Assembly (NCBI RefSeq): GCF_000018685.1
Contig: NC_010001.1
Location: forward strand, 946,001 to 1,010,000
From: Lachnoclostridium phytofermentans ISDg
GTDB taxonomy: Bacteria; Bacillota; Clostridia; Lachnospirales; Lachnospiraceae
DNA length: 64,000 nucleotides
Direction of reading: 5' to 3'
Part shown: positions 16,917 through 26,207 of the stretch, in pieces
Numbering within the stretch: the stretch's first letter is position 1
Layout of the letters: each line of letters starts with the position of its first letter
Notes under the pieces: generated by a model
What the model saw: only the letters and a program-made list of their open reading frames with translations
Database searches by the model: none
Told to the model about the DNA's origin: nothing
Made by a program: the position numbers and the translations under genes

Positions 16917-17900
16917 ATGGAGAGCAGAAGAGAAAAAGCAATTCGATTGTTTCAGGAAGGTTATAACTGTTCGCAAGCAGTTTTTGCTGTATTTAACGAT
17001 GAATATCAAATCCCAAAGGATTTGGCATTGAAACTTTCCTCATCTTTTGGTGGTGGGATGGGAAGAATGAGAGAGGTATGCGGAGCAGTTTCTGGCATGT
17101 CGATGGTAGCTGGTCTAGAGACAGGAGCAATCGATGGAGGGGATGCCGAAGGAAAGAAAAAGAATTATGATATGGTACAGAAGTTAGCTGCTAAATTTCG
17201 TGAAAAGAAAGGTTCTATTATCTGTAGAGAGCTGCTTGGACTTGATCAGGAGGGTTCAGAGAAAGCATTTATCGATACTAAGCCAGAAGCAAGAACAGAG
17301 CAGTATTATGAAAAAAGGCCTTGTGCCTTGTTAGTAGGTGATGCAGTGGATATATTAGAAAAAGAATTATTTCAAGAAACAAAAGATTCAAAAAAGGTTC
17401 AGACAAAAATCCAGATGGTACGAGTAGAAGATGATGAGTCCATAAAAGAATTAGCAGAGGTTGCGAATGAAGTTTGGCATCAGCATTTTTCAACCATATT
17501 GTCATTAGAACAAATTGATTATATGGTAGATAAGTTCCAATCGGTCAAGGCAATGACAGAACAGATAAAGTGTTCGGGCTACGAATACTATTTTATTGTT
17601 GTAGATGGAATCACAGTCGGTTATACGGGGATCCACCCGGAAGAGGGTAAATTGTTTTTAAGCAAGCTGTATATTCTTAGAAAATACCGAGGAAATCAAT
17701 ATGCTTCCCATGTATTTGAGTTTTTAAAAGAACTCTGCAAAGAAAGAGGGCTACAAGCAATTTGGCTTACTGTTAACCGTTATAACTATGATACAATTCA
17801 TATTTATGAGAAAAAAGGGTTTCAAACCATAAGAACACAGGTAGCTGATATCGGTAATGGATTTGTCATGGATGATTATGTAATGGAACTTAAGCTTTGA
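16917..17900 (+). CDS. Fusion of a C_GCAxxG_C_C redox-type domain with a GNAT acetyltransferase
   Basis: A 327-residue two-domain protein. Residues 1-150 are a C_GCAxxG_C_C family domain: GYNCSQAVF (Cys18), FGGGMGRMREVCGAVSG, a Cys in IICRELLG, and RPCALLVGDA. Residues 155-327 are a GNAT N-acetyltransferase with the acetyl-CoA loop RKYRGNQYASHVFEFL and the C-terminal IYEKKGFQ motif. GNAT proteins acetylate amines; the cysteine domain is associated with redox or metal chemistry and has no settled function. AAGGAG precedes the ATG and the domains are separated by a charged linker, so this looks like a natural fusion. Its substrate is unknown. Confidence 0.85.
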   Translation: MESRREKAIRLFQEGYNCSQAVFAVFNDEYQIPKDLALKLSSSFGGGMGRMREVCGAVSGMSMVAGLETGAIDGGDAEGKKKNYDMVQKLAAKFREKKGSIICRELLGLDQEGSEKAFIDTKPEARTEQYYEKRPCALLVGDAVDILEKELFQETKDSKKVQTKIQMVRVEDDESIKELAEVANEVWHQHFSTILSLEQIDYMVDKFQSVKAMTEQIKCSGYEYYFIVVDGITVGYTGIHPEEGKLFLSKLYILRKYRGNQYASHVFEFLKELCKERGLQAIWLTVNRYNYDTIHIYEKKGFQTIRTQVADIGNGFVMDDYVMELKL

Positions 17901-17979
17901 TAAGGAAAGGTTTGCAATGTTTATTTTCTTGTTAAAAATCTCCATAGTATAGTTTAAAAAATTTCCATGGCATAGCGTC

Positions 17980-18007
17980 TTGACAACTTAAATGGAAATG
18001 TTATAAT
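17980..18007 (+). promoter_or_regulatory. Sigma-A promoter of the thrS T-box transcript
   Basis: TTGACA (17980-17985), a 16-base spacer and TATAAT (18002-18007) lie about 50 bases before the T-box stem I. Both hexamers are perfect. Confidence 0.8.
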
Positions 18008-18057
18008 AACAAAAAGAAAAGACTTTTTTGATTTTTAACAATTTATTGAGATAATAC

Positions 18058-18296
18058 GTTGATGAGAAGAGTAAATTGTGGAGTATTTCAGAGAGGAATA
18101 CAGTAGCTGAAAGTATTCTAATGCAGAAGCAATTGAAGACTACCTCGGAGTGGCCCTAATCCGGCCCGGTGATTCCGTTACCATCGAATGAAGCCGGGAT
18201 ATCAAAGCATAGCTTTTATGTCCAATAAGGGTGGAACCGCGAGTGATACTCGTCCCTTTCGAATACGTTAAGTAATCGAAAGAGACGAGTTTTTTT
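18058..18296 (+). promoter_or_regulatory. T-box riboswitch controlling thrS
   Basis: The T-box bulge GGTGGAACCGCG (18231-18242) is followed by the terminator stem ACTCGTC..CTTTCG (18248-18261) / CGAAAG.GACGAGT with a T-run to 18296. Stem I lies at about 18058-18170; an AGAGAG-like bulge is near 18100. The specifier region reads ACTACC (18139-18144), both threonine codons; ACC is my preferred specifier. Uncharged tRNA-Thr binding should stabilise the antiterminator and allow thrS transcription. Confidence 0.92.
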
Positions 18297-18330
18297 ATAT
18301 TCAGTGAACAAAATTATTGTAATTATAAAA

Positions 18331-18359
18331 GGCGCTAAAGCACCAGAAATGAGGATATT
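18331..18359 (+). promoter_or_regulatory. GCGC-type mini-hairpin and ribosome-binding site of thrS
   Basis: GGCGCTAAAGCACC directly precedes AGAAATGAGGATATT and the ATG. The same AGAAATGAGG string with a GCGC word in front occurs before the TlpA-like gene and the M32 peptidase gene (minus strand). A GGCGCTAAAGCGC hairpin precedes deoC. Confidence 0.45.
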
Positions 18360-20318
18360 ATGAAGATTACATTAAAAGATGGCTCTGTAAAAGAGTATTC
18401 GGAGTCTATGCAAATTATTGATATTGCCAAAGATATCAGCGAAGGATTAGCAAGAATGGCATGCGCAGCTGAACTTGATGGAAAAGTAGTTGACCTTCGT
18501 ACTGAAGTTTCAAAAGACGCAGAATTAAGTATCTTAACATTTAACGATGATGGTGGTAAGGCTGCTTATCGTCACACAACTTCTCATGTACTTGCACAAG
18601 CAGTGAAGAGATTATATCCAGATGCAAAAATAGCAATCGGACCATCCATTGACACAGGATTTTATTATGATTTTGATGTTGCTCCTTTTGATCGTGCAGC
18701 TCTTGATGCATTAGAGCAGGAGATGAAGAAAATTATTAAAGAAGGCGCTGAAATCACAAGATTTACACTTCCCCGCGCAGAAGCAATCAAGTTTATGGAA
18801 GAGAAAGAGGAACCATATAAGGTTGAATTAATTCGTGATTTACCAGAGGATTCCGTAATATCTTTCTACTCTCAGGGAGATTTTGTAGACCTTTGTGCTG
18901 GACCACATCTCATGAGTACAAAAAATATTAAAGCGATTAAGTTAATCAATTCTTCCGGTGCTTACTGGAGAGGCAGTGAGAAAAATAAGATGCTTACTCG
19001 TGTTTACGGAACTGCGTTTACAAAAAATGCAGATCTTGAGGAGTTTTTAAATCATTTAGAAGATATTAAGAAGAGAGACCATAATAAACTTGGTCGTGAG
19101 ATGGAGCTATTTGCAACTGTTGACGTTATTGGCCAGGGCTTACCACTCTTAATGCCTAAGGGTGCAAAGATGATTCAAACTCTTCAACGTTGGATTGAGG
19201 ATGAAGAAGAACGTCGTGGTTATATGAGAACAAAGACTCCATTACTCGCTAAGAAAGATTTGTATGAAATATCAGATCACTGGAATCATTACAAAGAGGG
19301 TATGTTCGTTCTTGGTGATGAGGAGGATGAGAATGCAGAAGTATTTGCACTTCGTCCTATGACTTGTCCATTCCAGTATTATGTATATAAACAGTCTCAA
19401 AAGAGTTATCGTGATTTGCCTTGTCGTTATGGTGAAACTTCAACACTATTCCGTAATGAGGATTCTGGTGAGATGCATGGTCTTACAAGAGTTCGCCAGT
19501 TTACAATTTCGGAAGGTCATCTTATCGTAACACCAGAACAGCTAGAAGAGGAATTCAAGGGTTGTGTGGATTTAGCAAAATACTGTTTAACTACTTTAGG
19601 TTTAGCAGATGATGTAACTTACCGTCTATCCAAATGGGATCCAAATAACCAGGGTAAATATCTTGGTAATGAAGAGACTTGGAATAAGGTTCAGAATATG
19701 ATGCGTGATATTTTAAATCATATTGGACTCGACTTCACAGAAGAAGACGGAGAGGCTGCATTCTATGGTCCTAAGCTTGATATTCAGGCTAAGAATGTGT
19801 ATGGTAAAGAAGATACCATGATTACAATTCAGCTTGATATGTTCCTTGCTGATCGTTTTGATATGACTTATATCGATGCAAATGGTGAGAAGAAACGTCC
19901 ATATATTATTCACAGAACAAGTATGGGATGTTATGAAAGAACACTTGCTTGGTTGATTGAAAAATACGCTGGTAAATTCCCAACTTGGTTATGTCCAGAG
20001 CAAGTTCGTATCTTACCTATCTCTGAGAAGTACAGTGACTATGCTAAGATGGTAGAAAAAGAGCTTCTTGACAATGGGGTACTTGTTACTGTAGATAACC
20101 GTGCAGAAAAGATTGGCTATAAGATCCGTGAAGCTAGATTAGATCGTGTACCTTATATGCTAGTTGTTGGTCAAAAGGAAGCAGAAGAAGGTTTAGTTTC
20201 TGTAAGAAGCCGCTACCTTGGAGATGAAGGACAAAAGAAGGTTAGTGATTTCGTTGATGCAATCTGCAAAGAGATCAGAACTAAGGAAATTCGTAAAATA
20301 GAAGTAACAGAAGAATAA
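18360..20318 (+). CDS. thrS: Threonyl-tRNA synthetase
   Basis: A 652-residue class II synthetase of standard length: TGS domain (1-62), editing N2 domain (about 65-225, with the HTTSHVLAQA and DFVDLCAGPH zinc/editing motifs), catalytic core (about 240-535) with MTCPFQ containing a zinc-ligand Cys, the FRNEDSGEMHGLTRVRQF motif 2 and HRTSMGCYERT of motif 3, then the anticodon-binding domain. It charges tRNA-Thr. The gene is under T-box control and followed by its own terminator, so it is monocistronic. Confidence 0.97.
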   Translation: MKITLKDGSVKEYSESMQIIDIAKDISEGLARMACAAELDGKVVDLRTEVSKDAELSILTFNDDGGKAAYRHTTSHVLAQAVKRLYPDAKIAIGPSIDTGFYYDFDVAPFDRAALDALEQEMKKIIKEGAEITRFTLPRAEAIKFMEEKEEPYKVELIRDLPEDSVISFYSQGDFVDLCAGPHLMSTKNIKAIKLINSSGAYWRGSEKNKMLTRVYGTAFTKNADLEEFLNHLEDIKKRDHNKLGREMELFATVDVIGQGLPLLMPKGAKMIQTLQRWIEDEEERRGYMRTKTPLLAKKDLYEISDHWNHYKEGMFVLGDEEDENAEVFALRPMTCPFQYYVYKQSQKSYRDLPCRYGETSTLFRNEDSGEMHGLTRVRQFTISEGHLIVTPEQLEEEFKGCVDLAKYCLTTLGLADDVTYRLSKWDPNNQGKYLGNEETWNKVQNMMRDILNHIGLDFTEEDGEAAFYGPKLDIQAKNVYGKEDTMITIQLDMFLADRFDMTYIDANGEKKRPYIIHRTSMGCYERTLAWLIEKYAGKFPTWLCPEQVRILPISEKYSDYAKMVEKELLDNGVLVTVDNRAEKIGYKIREARLDRVPYMLVVGQKEAEEGLVSVRSRYLGDEGQKKVSDFVDAICKEIRTKEIRKIEVTEE

Positions 20319-20328
20319 TATACACTTT

Positions 20329-20375
20329 TAAAGAGAGCAAACAGGAAGTTTTTAATTTCTTGTTTACTCTCTTTC
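20329..20375 (+). terminator. Terminator of thrS
   Basis: AAAGAGAGCAAACA (20330-20343) pairs with TGTTTACTCTCTTT (20361-20374) with a mismatch, followed by T-rich sequence. Confidence 0.75.
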
Positions 20376-20485
20376 TTTCTTCTATGTTACTTATTATTTT
20401 TACATAAATAACATTTTGATTTCTCATAAGTGCAGTAAGATTACTTTATTATATATTCACACAAGATAGAGGAGGTATTCGATTT

Positions 20486-22486
20486 TTGAGAACAAATCAG
20501 AATGTGAAAGTAAGACTTGGAATGAAGGGGAGACTTTTAGGTTTAATACTACCAATCATAGTAACCGTAATTGGAATTACTCTTTTTGTTTCCTTAAACA
20601 GCATGAAAGAAATAGTGGAAGAGAGAACAAAAGAAGTTATCGAATATACTACGGAAGGAAATGCTGCATCCATGGATTCCTTTTTAGGCTCGACACTAAA
20701 AGAATTAGATGCTATGAAACTTTGTATTAAGAATAGTTATTTGACAGAAGCACAATTAAAGAGGTTGTTTCAAAACACTTACGGAAGTAATGAGCTTTAT
20801 CCAGAAGGGCTCTATTATGCGACAAGTGATGGGTTTTATGCAGATGGAGCAGGTGAAGAAAATAGTAATGGAGATAAGATAGAAGAAGAACAGTGGTTTG
20901 TAGAGGGGTTAAGTCATACGAATGGTTTCTCTTATGGATTCCCATATGTAAAAGAGAGTAACAAGGAATTTGTAGTCACCGCTTCCATAGATTTATCCAC
21001 TGGACTCATTAAAAAGGTTATGGCAGCAGATATTCCAATGAAGATATTAATAGACTACGTTAGTGAAATATCGTTCTTAAACGGAAAAGGGAGGACAATT
21101 CTAACGAATACTATGACCGGGGAGGTAATATCAAAAGGGGTTGATATAGAGGGGGAGTTATTACAGAACCTCATACATAAAGTGAGAGAGAAGGAATATG
21201 GTACCACTCTCGTCAGTGATGGATCGGAGAATTATTATGCAACAGTTACACCAATTAGCTATTGTAATTTGTCATTAGTTAGCTATGTTTCAAGAGAAGA
21301 AGTAATACTTTCTCAGGTAAAGGAAGTCATTTTAAAGGTAATTGTTATTGTTGGCATTATCGTAATTCTTTCCTTATTTTTCATTGTGAGATATATTAGC
21401 CATAAAACAAGCCTGTTAAAAAAAGTTACTTCCTATATGGAAACGATAACGGATGGGAATTTTACTAAGGGAATGACAATTGACAGTCGTGATGAGATGG
21501 GGGTTATGATTAATTCTGTAGAAGGTTTTCGTAATGTGATGACTCATATGATTTTAGAACTTAATCGAATTGTAGAACTATTACAACATCAATCAGATAA
21601 TAGTAGTAGGATGAGTTTACAGCTAACAAGCACCAGTACTTCTCAATATAATTCGATGAAGCAAATGCAGGAATCCCTCCTAGATCTTGGGAAAAGCGTT
21701 GAGGAGATTGTGGGTAACTCAAATATTTTAGCGGCTGATATTGGAACCGTACGTGAAAAATCGGAAGTGATGAATCAGAATCTGAAAGAAATGGTAAAAA
21801 TATCAGATTCTGGCCAGATGGAAATTGAACTTATGGGCGAAGCGATGAAAAATATCCAGGACAATATGGGGAATTTATCAGAGTCCGTAGAATCGGTGCA
21901 TCAGTATATGAGACGTATTCGTAGCATGGTAGAGTCTATGGAGGAAATCGCAGAGCAGTCAAAATTGTTATCCTTAAATGCAGCAATTGAAGCAGTTCGG
22001 GCAAATACGGACGGTAAAGGGTTTCAAGTTGTAGCAATGGAGGTTAACGCCTTGGCAAAAAACAGTGCGGATAGCGTGGTACGTATGAAACAGGTAATTG
22101 ACGGTATCGTAGATCTGGTGAAGGTGATGAAAGGAAAAACAGAGAGTTGTGTTCTTTCGATACAAGAAAGCAAACAAACGATTGAGAATTCCGTGAGGAC
22201 ATTTCAGCAGATTACTTCGAAAGTTCAAACGGTGAAAGAAGAGGTGGATACTGTAACGATCCATATTGGTGAAGTTGAAGGTGTGAGTCAAAACTTGGTA
22301 GCGATTACACAAGAGCAATCAGCTGCTAGCCAACAGATGTTTACCATGAGTGAGGCTGTTTTAGAGCATACAGAATGGGTGAAATCGAATGCAATGCAAA
22401 GTCAGGAAAAATCAGAGGATTTAACAAAGATGGTATTGAAATTACAGGAAGTATTAGACTTTTTTAAAGTGAATAATGAATTGTGA
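20486..22486 (+). CDS. Methyl-accepting chemotaxis protein
   Basis: A 666-residue chemoreceptor beginning at TTG 20486 with GAGGAGGT upstream. Architecture: transmembrane helix (about 12-34), extracellular sensor domain (35-280, dCache-like by size), second transmembrane helix (about 283-303), HAMP, and a long coiled-coil signalling domain whose hairpin tip reads EIAEQSKLLSLNAAIEAVRA, close to the family consensus. It senses a ligand outside and controls the CheA kinase. No CheA or CheW genes are adjacent, so it serves a distant chemotaxis cluster. The ligand cannot be read from the sequence. Confidence 0.93.
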   Translation: MRTNQNVKVRLGMKGRLLGLILPIIVTVIGITLFVSLNSMKEIVEERTKEVIEYTTEGNAASMDSFLGSTLKELDAMKLCIKNSYLTEAQLKRLFQNTYGSNELYPEGLYYATSDGFYADGAGEENSNGDKIEEEQWFVEGLSHTNGFSYGFPYVKESNKEFVVTASIDLSTGLIKKVMAADIPMKILIDYVSEISFLNGKGRTILTNTMTGEVISKGVDIEGELLQNLIHKVREKEYGTTLVSDGSENYYATVTPISYCNLSLVSYVSREEVILSQVKEVILKVIVIVGIIVILSLFFIVRYISHKTSLLKKVTSYMETITDGNFTKGMTIDSRDEMGVMINSVEGFRNVMTHMILELNRIVELLQHQSDNSSRMSLQLTSTSTSQYNSMKQMQESLLDLGKSVEEIVGNSNILAADIGTVREKSEVMNQNLKEMVKISDSGQMEIELMGEAMKNIQDNMGNLSESVESVHQYMRRIRSMVESMEEIAEQSKLLSLNAAIEAVRANTDGKGFQVVAMEVNALAKNSADSVVRMKQVIDGIVDLVKVMKGKTESCVLSIQESKQTIENSVRTFQQITSKVQTVKEEVDTVTIHIGEVEGVSQNLVAITQEQSAASQQMFTMSEAVLEHTEWVKSNAMQSQEKSEDLTKMVLKLQEVLDFFKVNNEL

Positions 22487-22579
22487 AGAAACAGTGAAAT
22501 GTAAGTATTTACATTGTAAATATCCTTCAAATATGATAAAGTAGATTCGAAAACCTATGTAAAGAAAGGTATGGAGGAT

Positions 22580-23635
22580 ATGAAAAAAAGAGGAATACTT
22601 GCGATTGCGTTGCTAGGAGTTACCCTTGTATTTTCCGGGTGCAAAAAGAACGAAGAGATTAATTTTGAAACATATAGTAGATATAAGGATGTAGATACAA
22701 CGAAATATGTAACCTTAGGCTCTTATAAGGATATTAAAGTATCTGTAGACACATTTGAAGTTACTGATACCGATATAGGGAAAAAAATTCATGAGGTTCA
22801 ATTACAAAATAGTACTTATGTAAAAAATGATGATCGTCCGATTTCAAAAGGCGATAAAGTTACAGTTCAGATGACAGGTACGATTGACGGTAAAGAAAAT
22901 GATGGATTCAAAAGTGACAATTTTGAATTTATCTATGGCAATGGTGAATACGTCATGGATGGATTTACAGATAACTTAGCAGGAATGTATGCAGGAGAGA
23001 CTACAAAGTTTTCAATCACTATTCCAAATACTTTCTCAGAGAAGGCATTTATCGGAAAAGAAGCTTCTTTTCAGGTGTTAATAAAATCAGTAGAACAACT
23101 TGTAATGCCAGAAATTAATGATGAATTTGTACAAAAAATCTCTGATTCAAAAACAGTAGCTGAGTACAAAGAGGGATTAGTTCCTACGATAAAGCAAGAA
23201 AAACTGGAAGAAATTAAAAAAGATAAAAAGACTGGAGCTTGGAAAATCGTTTCTGACGCATCTGAGATTTCTGGATACCCAGAAGGTGCAGTAGAGAATA
23301 AGAGCAAGGAGCTTGAAGAAAAGCTTAAAATTATGGCAATGGTCCAGAACATGGAACTTAAAGATTATTTGAACACCTATTATGGTGTTACCTTTGAGGA
23401 ATATGTTAAGTTAGTATTAAAGCAGGAAATGTTATTGGATGCAATCGGAAGAGCAGAGAATATTACATTATCTGAGAAAGAGTATAAAGAAAGTTTAACA
23501 GAATATGCAAAAAAGTACGGTTATAACAACAACGAAGAATTCTTAAAGGCATTTGGAGAAGAAACCGTGAAAGAAGCTCTTCTTTGGGACAAGGTTCAAG
23601 CTTTCATTGCAGAACAAATAACCATTGAGGAATAA
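22580..23635 (+). CDS. Secreted trigger-factor-like peptidyl-prolyl isomerase lipoprotein
   Basis: A start at ATG 22580 gives MKKRGIL..., a signal peptide with lipobox FSGC (Cys21) and 351 residues; the ATG at 22571 is the alternative. After a short linker come an FKBP domain (about 75-175; GDKVTVQMTGTIDGK...F.Y..G..VMDGF) and a helical C-terminal domain resembling trigger factor (about 180-345). The N-terminal ribosome-binding domain of cytosolic trigger factor is replaced by the lipoprotein signal, so this is an extracytoplasmic foldase rather than tig. It probably assists folding of secreted proteins at the membrane, like PrsA. Confidence 0.88.
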   Translation: MKKRGILAIALLGVTLVFSGCKKNEEINFETYSRYKDVDTTKYVTLGSYKDIKVSVDTFEVTDTDIGKKIHEVQLQNSTYVKNDDRPISKGDKVTVQMTGTIDGKENDGFKSDNFEFIYGNGEYVMDGFTDNLAGMYAGETTKFSITIPNTFSEKAFIGKEASFQVLIKSVEQLVMPEINDEFVQKISDSKTVAEYKEGLVPTIKQEKLEEIKKDKKTGAWKIVSDASEISGYPEGAVENKSKELEEKLKIMAMVQNMELKDYLNTYYGVTFEEYVKLVLKQEMLLDAIGRAENITLSEKEYKESLTEYAKKYGYNNNEEFLKAFGEETVKEALLWDKVQAFIAEQITIEE

Positions 23636-23692
23636 ACAATCATTGAGGAACAAACAACCATTGAAGAATAAACAACCTGAAGAATAGACAAC
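23623..23692 (+). repeat. Three 18-bp tandem copies across the stop codon of the foldase gene
   Basis: The unit CATTGAGGAATAAACAAT occurs at 23623-23640, 23641-23658 and 23659-23676 with few changes, plus a shorter decayed fourth copy. The unit is a multiple of three and stays in frame. The first copy carries the TAA that ends the protein and the second has CAA instead. Confidence 0.75.
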
Positions 23693-23729
23693 AAGAGGGG
23701 GAGTAAGTTACCACCAAAGTTGATTTCAT

Positions 23730-23781
23730 AAGCTTGAATTTCTATGAGAGAAAGCGATCATAGAAATTCAAGCTTTTTCTT
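23730..23781 (+). terminator. Strong terminator after the foldase gene
   Basis: An 18-bp perfect stem: AAGCTTGAATTTCTATGA (23730-23747) pairs with 23758-23775, followed by TTTTTCTT. Confidence 0.88.
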
Positions 23782-23847
23782 ATATGCTTCTACATATTTC
23801 TACTTGATATTGGCAAACTATAGTAGGAAAAGTAGATGCGAAAGTGA

Positions 23848-25278
23848 GTGAAGAAGATGTCATATCAGCTAGGTAAGGATATTCATGCAAATATGAATTA
23901 CTTCAACCAATTATTCAAGGTAGATAAAAGCTTTGATATCCTATGCCGAACCTTTCAGACAGGTGGAAGGTTGGCTTGTTTATATTTTATTAATGGTTTT
24001 GTAGATGATACTTCCTTACAAAGGATGCTGTTAAAGTTAGAGACAGAGATAGAAGAATTTCCTAAAAATGCGAAGGAATATGCAGAAATCAATATTAGTT
24101 ATATTGAAATCGATATATTAAAAGAAGAAAAAGCAATTTTAAAGTACTTGTTCTCGGGTATATCCTTGATTTTTATTGACGGTTTTGATGAGGTTATAGC
24201 TATTGACGCCAGAACTTATCCAGCCAGAGGAGTGGAGGAACCAGAAAAAGATAAGGTCTTACGGGGCTCTAGAGATGGTTTTGTAGAAACAATCGTATAT
24301 AATACAGCATTAATACGTCGTCGAATTCGTAGTAACGATTTGGTGATGAAGTTGATGGAGGTTGGTGAGAGTTCGAAAACTGATGTTGTTGTAACCTATA
24401 TGGATGGTAGAATCGATGAAAAATTATTAAACAGGATTATATCAAAACTTGAAAATCTTAAGATAGATTCTTTATCTATGAATCAGGAAAGTTTAGCGGA
24501 ATCATTATATCGCGGTAGCTGGTTTAACCCCTTTCCAAAATACAAATACTCGGAACGACCAGATACAACTGCTGCCTGTATTTTAGAAGGTAGCATAGTT
24601 ATTCTAGTAGATAATTCTCCTGCATCAATGATAATTCCATCCTCCTTATTTGATATTATAGAGGGAACAGATGATTATTATTTCCCACCAATTACAGGCA
24701 CTTATTTACGATTGTCTCGTATGCTTATTAGTCTAATTGCCTTGATATTGACCCCAACCTTTTTATTATTCATGGATAATCCGCAATGGATACCAAAGGG
24801 ATTTGAATTTATCATAGTGAGAGATCCGATGAATCTGCCTCTTATATGGCAGTTTATGATTTTAGAGCTCGCTATCGATGGACTTAAACTGGCTGCGGTA
24901 AATACTCCAAGTATGTTAAGTACACCTTTAAGTGTGGTTGCTGCAGTAATTATCGGTGATTTTACGGTTAGCTCTGGTTGGTTTAATTCGGAAGCGATGC
25001 TTTATATGGCATTTGTTGTTCTAGCAAATTATACACAGGTTAGCTTTGAACTCGGCTATGCGCTCAAGTTTTTACGTATGATCATGTTAATACTCACAGC
25101 AATCTTTGGAATATGGGGGTATGGAGTAGGAATTATTTTAGTTATTGTTTGTGTTTCCTTTAATAAGACAGTATCTGGTAGGAGCTATCTTTATCCGCTG
25201 ATACCATTTAATGCAAAAAATCTACTGCGAAGGTTCTTCCGTGTGACCTTACCAAACAGTAAGAATCAACGTGTTTAG
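23848..25278 (+). CDS. GerA-family spore germination protein, SpoVAF-like
   Basis: A 476-residue protein of the GerA family. The N-terminal soluble half contains the conserved GVEEPEKDKVLRGSRDGF and NTALIRRRIR segments; the C-terminal half has about five to six membrane helices starting near residue 290. The short N-terminus and the PQWIPKGFEFI and NTPSMLSTPLS motifs look more like SpoVAF than GerAA. Such proteins are inner spore membrane components involved in germination. No gerB, gerC or spoVA genes are adjacent, so it is an orphan. The ribosome-binding site is weak: GTG 23848 or ATG 23857 may be the start. Expression is presumably in the forespore. Confidence 0.85.
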   Translation: MKKMSYQLGKDIHANMNYFNQLFKVDKSFDILCRTFQTGGRLACLYFINGFVDDTSLQRMLLKLETEIEEFPKNAKEYAEINISYIEIDILKEEKAILKYLFSGISLIFIDGFDEVIAIDARTYPARGVEEPEKDKVLRGSRDGFVETIVYNTALIRRRIRSNDLVMKLMEVGESSKTDVVVTYMDGRIDEKLLNRIISKLENLKIDSLSMNQESLAESLYRGSWFNPFPKYKYSERPDTTAACILEGSIVILVDNSPASMIIPSSLFDIIEGTDDYYFPPITGTYLRLSRMLISLIALILTPTFLLFMDNPQWIPKGFEFIIVRDPMNLPLIWQFMILELAIDGLKLAAVNTPSMLSTPLSVVAAVIIGDFTVSSGWFNSEAMLYMAFVVLANYTQVSFELGYALKFLRMIMLILTAIFGIWGYGVGIILVIVCVSFNKTVSGRSYLYPLIPFNAKNLLRRFFRVTLPNSKNQRV

Positions 25279-25383
25279 TATTATTTCGATGCAAGGGTAC
25301 CAAGTTGCAATTGGACAGATTGTATGTTAAAATAAGTTAGAAAAGAGAAAACTTTCTTGTTTTTACTAAAATAAAAATCTAAG

Positions 25384-25416
25384 CAAGAAAAAGCACGCCT
25401 AGCGAGCTTTTCCTTG
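25384..25416 (+). terminator. Terminator-like hairpin with the recurrent GCTTTTCCTTG end
   Basis: CAAGAAAAAGCACGC (25384-25398) pairs imperfectly with GCGAGCTTTTCCTTG (25402-25416). A nearly identical right arm occurs at 33168-33179 and similar words near 5116, 5877 and 10188. Confidence 0.5.
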
Positions 25417-25490
25417 TCATGAATAAGATAAAAATAAAGTTATATTAATTGTTTTTATCGTATCCTAAAAGATAGAATGGAGGAATTATT

Positions 25491-26207
25491 ATGAATCATG
25501 CACCAGTACCAACCCCACATAACGGAGCGAAATCAGGAGAGATTGCAAAAACAGTTTTAATGCCAGGAGATCCATTACGTGCTAAATTTATCGCAGAAAC
25601 TTATTTAGAAAATCCGGTATGTTTTAATACAGTAAGAAATATGTTTGGATATACAGGAACCTATAAAGGAAAGCAAATTTCTGTTATGGGTGGAGGAATG
25701 GGTATGCCATCAATCGGCATCTATTCTTATGAGCTATATCACTTTTATGATGTTGATAACATAATCCGTATTGGATCTGCTGGTGGTATTTCTGACAACG
25801 TTCATGTACGTGACGTAGTAATTGGTATGGGAGCAAGTACGAATTCGAATTTTGCTTCTCAGTATGAATTACCAGGAACCTTTGCACCAATTGCTAGTTA
25901 TGAGTTGCTTGAAAAGGCAGTTAATGCAGCGAGATCCCAGAATACAAATGTTGTTGTAGGTAATATCTTATCCTCCGATATCTTCTACGATGATAATAAG
26001 AACTCTTCCAATCTATGGAAAAAGATGGGCGTTTTATGTGTTGAGATGGAAGCTGCTGCATTGTATATGAATGCTGCTAGAGCAGGAAAGAATGCGCTAT
26101 GTATCTTAACTATTTCTGATCACCTCTATACTGGAGAAAGTCTATCTGCAGAAGATCGTCAAGTAAGCTTTAGAGAAATGATGGAAATTGCTTTAGAACT
26201 TGCTTAA
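25491..26207 (+). CDS. deoD: Purine-nucleoside phosphorylase, DeoD type
   Basis: A 238-residue hexameric-type PNP: phosphate-binding GDPLRAK near residue 27, RNMFGYTGTYKG, the GGGMGMPS loop, IRIGSAGGIS, the purine/ribose-binding VEMEAAALY and catalytic Asp in SDHLYTGE near residue 207. It splits purine (deoxy)ribonucleosides with phosphate to free base and (deoxy)ribose-1-phosphate. AGGAGGAATT-type spacing precedes the ATG. It is the first of three salvage genes (deoD, deoC, cdd) and lies upstream of a nucleoside importer, which supports a catabolic role. Confidence 0.96.
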   Translation: MNHAPVPTPHNGAKSGEIAKTVLMPGDPLRAKFIAETYLENPVCFNTVRNMFGYTGTYKGKQISVMGGGMGMPSIGIYSYELYHFYDVDNIIRIGSAGGISDNVHVRDVVIGMGASTNSNFASQYELPGTFAPIASYELLEKAVNAARSQNTNVVVGNILSSDIFYDDNKNSSNLWKKMGVLCVEMEAAALYMNAARAGKNALCILTISDHLYTGESLSAEDRQVSFREMMEIALELA

